This document shows positions 48,213 through 58,675 of a stretch of 64,000 nucleotides of DNA, piece after piece (the stretch's first letter is position 1; every line of letters starts with the position of its first letter). Both the position numbers and the translations under genes were made by a program. The notes beneath the pieces were generated by a model that was given only the letters and a program-made list of their open reading frames with translations, was not told the origin of the DNA and ran no database searches. The stretch comes from Streptomyces sp. Q6 (GTDB taxonomy: Bacteria; Actinomycetota; Actinomycetes; Streptomycetales; Streptomycetaceae): contig NZ_CP146022.1 of NCBI RefSeq assembly GCF_036967205.1, positions 6,262,001-6,326,000 on the forward strand, given 5' to 3'.

Positions 48213-51200
48213 GTGGAGTCTGGCGCAGCGACGCGGGGCAAGAAGGCGCGCGCGGAAGGCGGACAGTCCCTGACTAAACAGCGCAAGTCACGTAATGGCA
48301 CGACAAACGTGGACACTGCGGCGCTGAACAGGCTGCTCGCCGGCCTCGTCGCGATGCGGGACGGCAATTTCCGCAAGCGGCTGACGGTCAACGGCGACGG
48401 CGTGATGTCGGAGATCGCGGCCGTCTTCAACGAGGTGGCCGACCGGAATCTGCACCTGACCGGCGAGTTGTCCCGTGTGCGGCGCATGGTCGGCAGGGAG
48501 GGCAAGCTCACCGAACGCCTGGAGACGGGCGCCTGCGAGGGCTCCTGGGCGGCCGCCATCAACGCCTCGAACGCGCTCGTCGACGATCTCGTACGACCCG
48601 TCTCCGAGGTCGGCCGGGTACTCACCGCGGTCGCCGAGGGCGATCTGTCGCCGCGCATGGAGCTGCGCGCGCAGGTGCCCGAAGGGGCGGGACATCCGCT
48701 GCGGGGCGAGTTCCTGAAGGTCGGGCGGACCGTCAACAATCTGGTCGACCAGCTCTCCACCTTCGCCGACGAGGTCACGCGCGTGGCCAGCGAAGTGGGT
48801 ACCGAGGGCAAGCTCGGCGGGCAGGCGCGCGTACGCGGAATGTCCGGTTCATGGAAAGATCTGACGGATTCCGTCAATACGATGGCGTACCGGCTCACCG
48901 CGCAGGTGCGTGACATTGCTCTCGTCACGACCGCGGTGGCCAAGGGTGATCTGTCGCGGAAGGTCACGGTTCACGTCGCGGGCGAGATGCTCGAGCTGAA
49001 GAACACCGTGAACACGATGGTCGACCAGCTGTCGTCGTTCTCCTCCGAGGTCACGCGAGTGGCCCGCGAGGTGGGTACGGAAGGCGAGCTCGGCGGGCAG
49101 GCGCAGGTGCCCGGAGTGGCCGGCGTGTGGAAGGACCTCACCGATTCGGTGAACCTCATGGCCGGCAATCTGACGGCGCAGGTGCGCGGGATCGCTCAGG
49201 TCACCACGGCCGTGGCGAGCGGCGACCTGTCCCAGAAGGTCACGGTGTCGGCGCGCGGCGAGGTCGCCCAGCTCGCGGAGACGATCAACCAGATGACCGA
49301 GACGCTGCGTACGTTCGCGGACGAGGTCACACGCGTCGCCAACGAGGTCGGGGCCGAGGGGCAACTGGGCGGGCAGGCGAACGTGCCGGGTGCCGCCGGT
49401 ACGTGGAAGGACCTGACGGACTCCGTGAACACGGTGTTCCGCAACCTCACCACGCAGGTGCGGGACATCGCGACGGTCACGACGGCGGTGGCCAACGGTG
49501 ACCTGTCGCAGAAGGTCACCGTCGATGTCGCCGGTGAAATGCTGGAGTTGAAGAACACCGTCAACACGATGGTGGACCAGCTCTCCGCCTTCGGCTCCGA
49601 AGTCACGCGTGTGGCACGGGAGATCGGTGTCGAAGGTGAGCTGGGTGGCCAGGCGCTGGTGGTGGGGGCCGCCGGTACCTGGAAGGACCTCACCGACTCT
49701 GTGAACACGGCTTTCCGCAATCTCACCGGTCAGGTGCGCAACATCGCGCAGGTGACGACGGCGGTGGCCAACGGTGACCTGTCGCAAAAGGTCACCGTCG
49801 ACGTCTCCGGCGAGATGCTCCAGCTGAAGAACACCGTGAACACGATGGTGGACCAGCTGTCGAGCTTCGCCGATCAGGTGACCCGTATGGCGCGCGACGT
49901 GGGCACGGAGGGCCGCCTCGGCGGTCAGGCCCGTGTCGACGGTGTGAGCGGTACGTGGAAGGAACTCACCGACTCCGTCAACTTCATGGCGGGGAACCTG
50001 ACGTCACAGGTGCGACAGATCGCGCAGGTCACCACGGCGGTGGCGCGCGGTGACCTGTCGCAGAAGATCGACGTCGACGCGCGCGGCGAGATCCTGGAGC
50101 TGAAGAACACCATCAACACGATGGTCGACCAGCTCTCCGCCTTCGCCGACCAGGTGACCCGGGTGGCCCGCGAGGTGGGCACCGAAGGCCGGCTGGGCGG
50201 GCAGGCTCAGGTGCCCGGCGTCGCCGGTGTGTGGCGCGACCTGACGGACTCCGTGAACGGCATGGCCGGCAACCTCACGGCCCAGGTGCGCAACATCGCC
50301 CAGGTCGCGACGGCGGTGGCGCGCGGTGACCTGTCGCAGAAGATCGATGTGGACGCGCGCGGCGAGATCCTGGAGCTGAAGAACACCCTCAACACGATGG
50401 TGGACCAGCTCTCGGCCTTCGCGGAGCAGGTGACGCGGGTCGCCCGCGAGGTGGGTACGGACGGCATCCTCGGCGGACAAGCCGAGGTGCAGGGTGTGTC
50501 GGGTACGTGGAAGGACCTGACGCAGTCCGTGAACGGCATGGCCAACAACCTCACCCTTCAGGTGCGCAACATCGCCGAGGTCACGACGGCGGTGGCGCGC
50601 GGCGACCTCTCCAAGAAGATCACCGTCGACGCCAAGGGCGAGATCCTCGAACTCGTCACCACCGTGAACACGATGGTCGACCAGCTGTCGAGCTTCGCCG
50701 AGCAGGTGACCCGGGTGGCCCGTGAAGTGGGTACCGAGGGACAACTGGGCGGCCAGGCGCGGGTTCCCGGTGTCACCGGCATCTGGAAGGAACTCAGCGA
50801 CAACGTCAACCTGATGGCCAACAACCTGACCAGTCAGGTGCGCAACATCTCCCAGGTGGCCTCGGCCGTGGCCAACGGCGACCTGACCCGGACCGTCACC
50901 ATCGAGGCGCGCGGCGAGGTCGCGCAGCTCGCCGACACGTTCAACACCATGGTGCGGACGCTGAGTTCGTTCGCCGACCAGGTCACCAAGGTGGCCCGCG
51001 AGGTGGGTACGGACGGCATCCTCGGCGGGCAGGCCCGCGTACCCGGAGTGTCCGGTACGTGGAAGGACCTCACCGAGTCCGTGAACGGCATGGCGTCGAA
51101 CCTCACCGGCCAGGTGCGCAACATCGCGATGGTCACGACGGCCATCGCCAAGGGCGACCTGACCAAGAAGATCGACATCGACGCGCGCGGCGAGATCCTC

Positions 51201-53711
51201 GAACTGAAGACGACGATCAACACGATGGTCGACCAGCTGTCGAGCTTCGCCGAGCAGGTGACCCGGGTGGCCCGCGAGGTGGGCACGGAAGGACAGCTGG
51301 GCGGCCAGGCGCGGGTGCGCGACGTGGACGGCACGTGGCGCGACCTGACCGAGTCCGTGAACGAGATGGCAGGGAACCTGACCCGTCAGGTGCGCGCCAT
51401 CGCGGCCGTCGCCACCGCGGTGACCCGCGGCGACCTCAACCTCAAGATCGACGTCGACGCCGCGGGCGAGATCCAGGTCCTTCAGGACAACATCAACAAG
51501 ATGATCTCCAACCTGCGCGACACCACGATCGCCAACGAGGAACAGGACTGGCTCAAGGGCAACCTGGCCCGCATCTCGGGTCTGATGCAGGGCCGCCGCG
51601 ACCTCGACGACGTGGCATCCCTGATCATGAGCGAGCTGACTCCGGTGGTCTCGGCGCAGCACGGCGCGTTCTTCCTGGCGCTGCCGCTGGACGACGCGGC
51701 CGAGGCGGGGATCGCGCCCGAGGACGCGTACGAGCTGCGCATGCTCGGCAGCTACGGCTACTCCATGGGCTCGATGCCGACGTCCTTCAGGCCCGGTGAG
51801 ACGCTCATCGGGACCGCCGCCCAGGAGAGGCGCACGATCCTCGTCGACAACGCGCCCAGCGGCTACCTGAAGATCGCCTCGGGCCTCGGGGAGGCGCCGC
51901 CGGCGCAGGTCATCGTGATCCCCGTGCTCTTCGAGGGCACGGTGCTCGGCGTGATCGAGCTGGCGTCCTTCACGCCCTTCACACAGATCCAGAAGGACTT
52001 CCTGGGGCAGATCGCGGAGATGATCGCGACGAGCGTCAACACGATCTCCGTCAACACGAAGACCGAGGTGCTGCTCAAGCAGTCCCAGGAGTTGACCGAG
52101 CAACTCCGTGAGCGGTCGGCCGAGTTGGAGAACCGCCAGAAGGCCCTCCAGGCGTCCAACGCCGAGCTGGAGGAGAAGGCGGAGCTGCTCGCTCAGCAGA
52201 ACCGCGACATCGAGGTGAAGAACACCGAGATCGAAGAGGCGCGGCAGGTCCTGGAGGAGCGCGCCGAGCAGCTCGCGGTCTCCATGCGCTACAAGAGCGA
52301 GTTCCTCGCCAACATGTCGCACGAACTGCGGACGCCGCTCAACTCGCTTCTGATCCTCGCCAAGTTGCTGGCCGACAACGCCGACGCGAACCTCACCCCC
52401 AAGCAGGTCGAGTTCGCCGAGACGATCCATGGAGCGGGCTCCGACCTGCTCCAGCTGATCAACGACATCCTGGACCTGTCGAAGGTCGAGGCGGGCAAGA
52501 TGGACGTCTCGCCGACGCGCATCGCGCTGGTGCAGCTCGTCGACTACGTAGAGGCGACGTTCAGGCCGCTGACCGCGGAGAAGCAACTCGACTTCTCCGT
52601 AAGGGTGTCGCCGGAACTGCCCACTACCTTGCACACCGACGAACAGCGCCTCCTTCAGGTGCTGCGCAACCTGCTCTCCAACGCGGTGAAGTTCACCGAC
52701 TCCGGAGCCGTGGAGCTCGTCATCAGGCCGGCCGGTGCCGACGTACCGAACGCGATCCGTGAACAGCTCCTGGAAGCGGGCTCGTTGCGGGAGGCGGACG
52801 GCGATCTCATCGCCTTCTCGGTGACCGACACCGGGATCGGTATCGCGGCCAGCAAGATGCGTGTCATCTTCGAGGCGTTCAAGCAGGCCGACGGAACGAC
52901 CAGCCGCAAGTACGGCGGCACCGGCCTCGGTCTGTCCATCAGCCGTGAGATCGCCCGCCTGTTGGGCGGCGAGATCCACGCCCAGAGCGAGCCGGGGCGC
53001 GGCTCGACGTTCACCCTCTACCTGCCGCTGCACCCGAGCGAGCTGCCGCCGCAGGGCTACGCGCAACTCGCCCCGGCCATCGAACCGGGCCAGCCGCTTG
53101 CGCTCGACGCCGCGCCGGAGCGCGTGGACGTGGAGACGCCGGCGGAGGTGAAGTCGTACCAGGAGACGCAGAACGGCCCCGCCGCGCTCTTCAGGCGGCG
53201 TCGCAGGCACCTGCCCTCGATCGAGTCGCGGGCCGCGCTGCCGGGTCAGCCGGCGCCCGCCCAGGAGCGAGCGGAGGAGCAGTGGGACGGAGCGGTGGAG
53301 CAGAGTGCGCCCGCGCCGCGCCGCGGGTTCCAGTTCGGCGGCGAGAAGGTCCTCATCGTCGACGACGACATCCGTAACGTCTTCGCGCTCACCAGCGTCC
53401 TGGAGCAGCACGGTCTGTCGGTCCTGTACGCGGAGAACGGCCGGGAGGGCATCGAAGTCCTGGAGCAGCACGACGACGTGACGGTCGTGCTCATGGACAT
53501 CATGATGCCGGAGATGGACGGCTACGCGACGACGACGGCGATCCGGCGGATGCCGCAGTTCGCCGGCCTGCCGATCATCGCCCTCACGGCGAAGGCGATG
53601 AAGGGCGACCGGGAGAAGGCCATCGAGTCCGGGGCGTCCGACTACGTTACGAAGCCGGTCGATCCCGACCATCTGCTCTCTGTGATGGAGCAGTGGATGC
53701 GCGGTGAGTGA
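48213..53711 (+). CDS. osaA: OsaA-type poly-HAMP hybrid histidine kinase / response regulator
   Basis: 1,832-residue soluble hybrid kinase with no membrane segment seen. After about 110 residues of head come a divergent unit and then ten tandem units of exactly 92 residues (about 214-1133), each starting W[K/R][D/E]L and containing two HAMP-like repeats (for example [14 protein letters not shown]...[14 protein letters not shown]). Next are a GAF domain (about 1120-1290), a coiled coil (about 1295-1360), HisKA with H1370 ([14 protein letters not shown]), HATPase with N, G1 and G2 boxes ([22 protein letters not shown]) and a receiver with D1762 ([12 protein letters not shown]) and K in TKPVDP. 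In S. coelicolor osaA/osaB are needed for osmotic adaptation. The architecture resembles fungal group III kinases (Nik1/Os-1). GTG 48213 follows GGGAGGG. Confidence 0.93.
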   Translation: MESGAATRGKKARAEGGQSLTKQRKSRNGTTNVDTAALNRLLAGLVAMRDGNFRKRLTVNGDGVMSEIAAVFNEVADRNLHLTGELSRVRRMVGREGKLTERLETGACEGSWAAAINASNALVDDLVRPVSEVGRVLTAVAEGDLSPRMELRAQVPEGAGHPLRGEFLKVGRTVNNLVDQLSTFADEVTRVASEVGTEGKLGGQARVRGMSGSWKDLTDSVNTMAYRLTAQVRDIALVTTAVAKGDLSRKVTVHVAGEMLELKNTVNTMVDQLSSFSSEVTRVAREVGTEGELGGQAQVPGVAGVWKDLTDSVNLMAGNLTAQVRGIAQVTTAVASGDLSQKVTVSARGEVAQLAETINQMTETLRTFADEVTRVANEVGAEGQLGGQANVPGAAGTWKDLTDSVNTVFRNLTTQVRDIATVTTAVANGDLSQKVTVDVAGEMLELKNTVNTMVDQLSAFGSEVTRVAREIGVEGELGGQALVVGAAGTWKDLTDSVNTAFRNLTGQVRNIAQVTTAVANGDLSQKVTVDVSGEMLQLKNTVNTMVDQLSSFADQVTRMARDVGTEGRLGGQARVDGVSGTWKELTDSVNFMAGNLTSQVRQIAQVTTAVARGDLSQKIDVDARGEILELKNTINTMVDQLSAFADQVTRVAREVGTEGRLGGQAQVPGVAGVWRDLTDSVNGMAGNLTAQVRNIAQVATAVARGDLSQKIDVDARGEILELKNTLNTMVDQLSAFAEQVTRVAREVGTDGILGGQAEVQGVSGTWKDLTQSVNGMANNLTLQVRNIAEVTTAVARGDLSKKITVDAKGEILELVTTVNTMVDQLSSFAEQVTRVAREVGTEGQLGGQARVPGVTGIWKELSDNVNLMANNLTSQVRNISQVASAVANGDLTRTVTIEARGEVAQLADTFNTMVRTLSSFADQVTKVAREVGTDGILGGQARVPGVSGTWKDLTESVNGMASNLTGQVRNIAMVTTAIAKGDLTKKIDIDARGEILELKTTINTMVDQLSSFAEQVTRVAREVGTEGQLGGQARVRDVDGTWRDLTESVNEMAGNLTRQVRAIAAVATAVTRGDLNLKIDVDAAGEIQVLQDNINKMISNLRDTTIANEEQDWLKGNLARISGLMQGRRDLDDVASLIMSELTPVVSAQHGAFFLALPLDDAAEAGIAPEDAYELRMLGSYGYSMGSMPTSFRPGETLIGTAAQERRTILVDNAPSGYLKIASGLGEAPPAQVIVIPVLFEGTVLGVIELASFTPFTQIQKDFLGQIAEMIATSVNTISVNTKTEVLLKQSQELTEQLRERSAELENRQKALQASNAELEEKAELLAQQNRDIEVKNTEIEEARQVLEERAEQLAVSMRYKSEFLANMSHELRTPLNSLLILAKLLADNADANLTPKQVEFAETIHGAGSDLLQLINDILDLSKVEAGKMDVSPTRIALVQLVDYVEATFRPLTAEKQLDFSVRVSPELPTTLHTDEQRLLQVLRNLLSNAVKFTDSGAVELVIRPAGADVPNAIREQLLEAGSLREADGDLIAFSVTDTGIGIAASKMRVIFEAFKQADGTTSRKYGGTGLGLSISREIARLLGGEIHAQSEPGRGSTFTLYLPLHPSELPPQGYAQLAPAIEPGQPLALDAAPERVDVETPAEVKSYQETQNGPAALFRRRRRHLPSIESRAALPGQPAPAQERAEEQWDGAVEQSAPAPRRGFQFGGEKVLIVDDDIRNVFALTSVLEQHGLSVLYAENGREGIEVLEQHDDVTVVLMDIMMPEMDGYATTTAIRRMPQFAGLPIIALTAKAMKGDREKAIESGASDYVTKPVDPDHLLSVMEQWMRGE
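48852..51611 (+). repeat. Ten tandem 276-bp units encoding the HAMP array of OsaA
   Basis: The TGG codon that starts each W[K/R][D/E]L block occurs at 48852 and then every 276 bases (49128, 49404, 49680, 49956, 50232, 50508, 50784, 51060, 51336), with no insertion or deletion between units. A divergent eleventh block (TGG at 48546) precedes it with a 30-base insertion. Many long stretches are near-identical at the DNA level. Confidence 0.93.
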
Positions 53712-53985
53712 GCGGGAACCGGAATTTTCACGCGGAGTTGCTGACTGAGTGTGGCCGTAGCCGTGTAGAAGCGCGGTATTCGGGGAACCTTCTGGTCTCC
53801 CGCTACGTTTCTGCTACGTGCACAGTGACATCGCGGTGACAGGGTGTGGCGACAGGCGGGGTGCGGCTACCATGACCGGCACAAGGACGGGCGACGCAAG
53901 GGAGTCGACCCCCGGGGCGGCGAACGGAGCCTCCCCGAGTCCTGCGGACAGGGGCGGCCCCATGCCGGGGCGAGGAGGGCGGGCC

Positions 53986-54666
53986 ATGGTGCAGAAGGCC
54001 AAGATCCTCCTGGTCGATGATCGGCCGGAGAATCTGCTGGCGCTGGAGGCCATCCTCTCCGCGCTCGATCAGACACTGGTTCGGGCATCGTCCGGGGAGG
54101 AAGCGCTCAAGGCGCTGCTCACGGACGATTTCGCGGTCATTCTGCTGGACGTTCAGATGCCGGGAATGGACGGATTCGAAACCGCCGCGCACATCAAGCG
54201 TCGGGAGCGGACACGGGACATCCCGATCATCTTCCTCACCGCGATCAATCACGGCCCCCACCACACGTTCCGCGGCTACGCGGCGGGCGCGGTGGACTAC
54301 ATCTCCAAGCCGTTCGACCCGTGGGTGCTGCGCGCGAAGGTCTCGGTCTTCGTCGAGCTGTACATGAAGAACTGCCAACTCCGTGAGCAGGCCGCTCTGC
54401 TGCGTCTCCAGCTGGAGGGCGGCGGCAAGGCCGTGGGTGACACGAAGGAGCCCGCGGGGCTGCTCGCCGAGCTCTCGGCGCGGCTCGCGGCCGTCGAGGA
54501 GCAGGCCGAGGCGCTGTCCAAGCAGCTCGACGACGAATCGGCGGACGCGGCGGCGGTGGCCACGGCGGCCCACCTGGAGCGCAAACTCACCGGACTGCGC
54601 AGAGCTCTTGACGCTCTGGAACCCGGTACCGGCAGCGGCACGCCCACCCTGCCTTCCCAGAACTGA
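53986..54666 (+). CDS. osaB: OsaB-type response regulator without DNA-binding domain
   Basis: 226-residue protein. The receiver domain covers about residues 5-125 with the acidic pair D11/D12 (ILLVDDRPE), phosphoacceptor D55 (ILLDVQMPGMDGF), T85 (IIFLTA) and K108 (YISKPFDP). The C-terminal half is a coiled coil (LREQAALLRLQLEGG, ARLAAVEEQAEALSKQLDD) instead of a DNA-binding domain, so it must act by protein contact. ATG 53986 is chosen because GAGGAGG lies 7 bases before it; the frame is open to 53818. In S. coelicolor OsaB is the partner of OsaA in osmoadaptation and links to development. Confidence 0.9.
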   Translation: MVQKAKILLVDDRPENLLALEAILSALDQTLVRASSGEEALKALLTDDFAVILLDVQMPGMDGFETAAHIKRRERTRDIPIIFLTAINHGPHHTFRGYAAGAVDYISKPFDPWVLRAKVSVFVELYMKNCQLREQAALLRLQLEGGGKAVGDTKEPAGLLAELSARLAAVEEQAEALSKQLDDESADAAAVATAAHLERKLTGLRRALDALEPGTGSGTPTLPSQN

Positions 54667-54781
54667 GACACCGACCGGGCTTTGAGAGCCCGTCAGTTCA
54701 TGGCCCGTCAGTCCGCGACACTTACGGGTGAAGCACCGGGCGCACGTGTCCACAGTCGTCTCCCCCGGTAACCTCGCACCT

Positions 54782-57528
54782 ATGGCCTCACGTCCCGCAG
54801 CCAAGAAGACGCCCGCGAAGAAGGCGGCCGCGCCGACCAAGGCTCCGGCGAAGAAGGCCCCTGCCAAGAAGGCGGCCGCCAAAAAGGCGCCTGCCAAGAA
54901 GGCAGTGGCGAAGAAGCCCGCACCCAAGCCGGCGCCCAACCCCACAGGCGGCCTCTACAAACTCGTGCGCGCCCTGTGGCTCGGCGTCGCGCACAGCGTA
55001 GGAGCCATGTTCCGCGGCATAGGGCGCGGCGCGAAGGGGCTCGACCCCGCGCACCGCAAGGACGGTCTGGCACTGCTGCTGCTCGGCGTCGCGCTGATCT
55101 GCGCCGCCGGAACCTGGTCGAATCTGCGCGGGCCGGTCGGCGATCTCGTGGAGATGCTCGTCACCGGCGCGTTCGGCCGGCTCGACCTCCTGGTGCCCCT
55201 GCTGCTCGGCATCATCGCCGTACGGCTCATCAGGCACCCCGAGAAGCCCGAGGCCAACGGACGGATCGTCATCGGTCTGTCCGCGCTCGTCGTGGGCGTG
55301 CTCGGCCAGGTGCACATCGCCTGCGGTTCGCCCGCGCGGGACGACGGCATGCAGGCCATAAGGGACGCGGGCGGGCTCATCGGCTGGGCTGCGGCGACGC
55401 CGCTGACCTTCACCATGACCGAGGTGCTCGCGGTCCCGCTGCTCGTGCTGCTCACCGTCTTCGGGCTCCTGGTCGTCACCGCGACGCCCGTCAACGCGAT
55501 CCCGCAGCGGCTGCGTCTGCTCGGCGTGCGGCTCGGCGTCGTGCACGACGACGGGGCCGTCGAGGCGGCTCAGGCGGGCGTGGGGGAGTACGACGAGGAG
55601 TGGCGCGAGGCCCCACCCGCGCGCGCGAGGCGGCGTCCCACCGCCCCGGAGGCGTACGACGCCGACCGCATAGAGGAAGACGCGCTCTCCAAGCGGCGCA
55701 GGCCCCGGCGGACGTCGGTGCAGCCCGCCATGGACCGGCCGATGGACGCCGTCGACGTGGCCGCCGCCGCTGCCGCCGCGCTCGACGGTGCGGTGCTGCA
55801 CGGCATGCCGCCGTCGCCGCTCGTCGCCGACCTGACGCAGGGCGTCGGGGCCGAGCGTGGGGAGCGTACGGGGAGGCGCCCGCGCCGGAGCGCACGGCGC
55901 CCGTGCCGACGGCCCGCGCCAAGAAGGCCGGGGCGGTCGCCGCGGAGCCCGAGCCCACCCCGTCCAAGCTGGCCGTTCCCGACCTGACCAAGTCCGCGCC
56001 CGACGGGCACCGCGACATGCCGTCGCGCGCCGAGCAGCTCCAGCTCGCCGGCGACATCACGTACGCGCTGCCCTCGCTCGACCTGCTCACGCGCGGTGGC
56101 CCCGGCAAGTCGCGCAGCGCCGCGAACGACCTGGTCGTCGACTCGCTGTCGAACGTCTTCACCGAGTTCAAGGTGGACGCGGCGGTCACCGGCTTCACGC
56201 GCGGCCCGACGGTCACGCGCTACGAGGTCGAGCTCGGCCCCGCCGTGAAGGTCGAGAAGATCACGGCCCTCGCCAAGAACATCGCGTACGCCGTCGCGTC
56301 CCCGGACGTCCGGATCATCTCGCCCATCCCCGGCAAGTCCGCGGTCGGCATCGAGATCCCGAACACCGACCGCGAGATGGTCAACGTGGGCGACGTGCTG
56401 CGCCTCGCCGACGCGGCGGAGGACGACCACCCGATGCTGGTCGCGCTCGGAAAGGACGTCGAGGGCGGCTACGTGATGGCGAACATGGCGAAGATGCCGC
56501 ACATCCTCGTCGCCGGTGCCACCGGTTCCGGTAAGTCGTCCTGCATCAACTGCCTCATCACCTCGATCATGGTCAGGGCCACCCCCGAGGACGTACGGAT
56601 GGTCCTCGTCGACCCCAAGCGCGTGGAGCTGACCGCGTACGAGGGGATTCCGCACCTCATCACGCCGATCATCACCAACCCCAAGCGAGCCGCCGAGGCG
56701 CTCCAGTGGGTCGTACGGGAGATGGATCTGCGCTACGACGACCTCGCGGCCTTCGGATACCGGCACATCGACGACTTCAACCAGGCCGTCAAGGACGGCA
56801 AGCTCAAGACGCCCGAGGGCAGTGAGCGGGAGCTGAAGCCGTATCCGTACCTGCTGGTCATCGTCGACGAGCTGGCCGACCTGATGATGGTCGCGCCGCG
56901 GGACGTCGAGGACTCGATCGTGCGCATCACGCAGCTCGCGCGCGCGGCCGGCATCCACCTGGTGCTCGCCACACAGCGGCCGTCCGTCGACGTCGTCACG
57001 GGTCTGATCAAGGCGAACGTGCCCTCGCGCCTCGCCTTCGCGACCTCCTCGCTCGCCGACAGCCGCGTCATCCTCGACCAGCCCGGTGCCGAGAAGCTCA
57101 TCGGCAAGGGCGACGGGCTCTTCCTCCCCATGGGGGCGAACAAGCCCACCCGTATGCAGGGCGCCTTCGTCACCGAGGACGAGATCCACGCCGTCGTGCA
57201 GCATTGCAAGGACCAGATGGCGCCCGTCTTCCGGGACGACGTCACCGTGGGCACCAAGCAGAAGAAGGAGATCGACGAGGACATCGGCGACGACCTGGAG
57301 CTGCTGTGCGCGGCCGCCGAGCTGGTCGTCTCGACCCAGTTCGGGTCCACCTCCATGCTCCAGCGCAAGCTGCGGGTCGGCTTCGCCAAGGCCGGACGGC
57401 TGATGGACCTCATGGAGTCACGGAACATCGTGGGCCCGAGCGAAGGTTCGAAGGCGAGGGACGTGCTGGTCAAGGCCGACGAACTCGATGGAGTGCTCGC
57501 GGTGATCCGCGGGGAGGCTCAGTCCTAG
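54782..57528 (+). pseudogene. ftsK: FtsK/SpoIIIE DNA translocase, reading frame interrupted in this sequence
   Basis: The N-terminal part is in one frame: a Lys/Ala/Pro-rich head ([15 protein letters not shown]) and four or five membrane helices (about residues 90-260), up to VADLTQGVG at about 55848. The motor is in the -1 frame from about 55868 ([15 protein letters not shown]) on: Walker [28 protein letters not shown] (Walker B), then the winged-helix gamma domain ([20 protein letters not shown]). The switch falls in a G-rich stretch (about 55845-55875), and one extra base would give a 915-residue protein of normal FtsK layout. In Streptomyces FtsK secures chromosome ends during sporulation septation and is not essential. 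Assembly error is the likelier cause. Confidence 0.82.
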
Positions 57529-57753
57529 AACGTTTCTCTTTCGATATCACTCGTAAGGGCGGCGGGGGCAACCGTTTCCCTTTCGAGTACGTCAAGTTGA
57601 GGAGGGGACGGCTCCACGTCCCACCATCAGGATGTCGGGCGGTACTGATGGCTCCGATGGCGTACAAAGTCCGACCGCCCGGTTGCCCCACCCTTTCGTA
57701 CCCCCCCTAGACTGAACCTCCAGCAGGTGGCTACACGCTCGAAAGGCGCCCCC

Positions 57754-58602
57754 GTGTCCATCGGCAACTCCCCTGAAGACGACCGCCCTTCGGAAGACCG
57801 GATCCCTCCCGCGGACGACCGGCCCTCGATCGGCCGTGCCCTTCAGCAGGCACGGATCGACGCGGGTCTGACCGTCGACGAGGTCAGCCAGTCCACGCGC
57901 GTGCGCATTCCGATCGTGCACGCCGTCGAACAGGACGACTTCTCGCGCTGCGGCGGCGATGTGTACGCCCGCGGCCACATCCGCACCCTCGCGCGTGCCG
58001 TCGGGATCGATCCCGAACCCCTGCTCGAACAGTTCGGCGCCGAACACGGCAGCCGGCCCGCTCCGACACCGGCCACACCGCTGTTCGAGGCCGAGCGCAT
58101 CCGGTCCGAGCCGCGCCGGCCCAACTGGACGGCCGCCATGGTCGCCGCGATCGTCGCGGTCATCGCCTTCGTGGGCTACACCGCGGTCAACGGCGGAGAC
58201 GACGACGGCGACAAGCAGCAGGCCGCCGAGGGCTCCACGCCCGCCACCAGCAAGCCCGCGAACCCGAAGCCGAGTCCCTCCAAGAAGCCCGCGGACCCGA
58301 AGCCGGACCCGTCCGACAGCGCGATCGCCGCCGCTCCCCGGGACAAGGTCACCGTGAAGATCAGCGCGCCGGACGGGCGCAGCTGGATCTCCGCGAAGGA
58401 CCACAACGGGCGCATCATGTTCGACGGGCTGCTCGAAAAGGGCCAGTCGAAGACCTTCCAGGACAGTCAGAAGATCGATCTCGTGCTCGGTGACGCCGGT
58501 GCCATCCAGCTGTTCGTGAACGGCAAGGAGATCGAGGACGAGTTCCAGGCCGGCCAGGTCGAGCGCCTCACGTACACCAAGGGTGACCCCGAAGTCGGCT
58601 GA
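57754..58602 (+). CDS. RodZ-like membrane-anchored helix-turn-helix protein
   Basis: 282-residue RodZ-type protein. An N-terminal HTH of the HTH_25 kind (GRALQQARIDAGLTVDEVSQ, RVRIPIVHAVEQDDF, YARGHIRTLARAVGID), one membrane helix (about residues 127-147, AAMVAAIVAVIAFVGY), a Pro/Lys/Ser linker and a C-terminal extracytoplasmic beta domain (DUF4115-like, KVTVKISAPDGRSWI). RodZ proteins link cytoskeletal or cell-wall machinery to the membrane in many bacteria. GTG 57754 is chosen with AAAGG 7 bases before; GTG 57727 is an alternative. It is in the usual place between ftsK and rimO. Confidence 0.88.
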   Translation: MSIGNSPEDDRPSEDRIPPADDRPSIGRALQQARIDAGLTVDEVSQSTRVRIPIVHAVEQDDFSRCGGDVYARGHIRTLARAVGIDPEPLLEQFGAEHGSRPAPTPATPLFEAERIRSEPRRPNWTAAMVAAIVAVIAFVGYTAVNGGDDDGDKQQAAEGSTPATSKPANPKPSPSKKPADPKPDPSDSAIAAAPRDKVTVKISAPDGRSWISAKDHNGRIMFDGLLEKGQSKTFQDSQKIDLVLGDAGAIQLFVNGKEIEDEFQAGQVERLTYTKGDPEVG

Positions 58603-58623
58603 CGGACGCCCTCGGCGATCTTG

Positions 58624-58652
58624 CTGACACCCCTCGCGGCGAGGGGTGTCAG
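58624..58652 (+). promoter_or_regulatory. Perfect hairpin before rimO
   Basis: CTGACACCCCTCG (58624-58636) and CGAGGGGTGTCAG (58640-58652) are perfect 13-bp arms with a CGG loop. It lies 21 bases after the RodZ-like stop and 23 before the rimO start, with no U-tract, so it may be a terminator or a processing or translation-control structure. Confidence 0.6.
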
Positions 58653-58675
58653 TGGAACGAAGTAGTCTTGATTCC

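Noticed and set aside
45055-48273. 1,072-codon plus-strand frame across tRNA-Thr and opposite osaC
   Set aside because: It includes the tRNA and the terminator in its coding sequence and has no recognisable domain.
50004-53672. 1,222-codon minus-strand frame opposite osaA
   Set aside because: Antisense image of the repeated HAMP region; His/Asp/Gly/Arg-rich with no fold signature.
54976-55840. Upstream part of the second ftsK frame (Arg-rich) as genuine N terminus
   Set aside because: It is an out-of-frame reading of the membrane region; the other frame gives clear membrane helices there.
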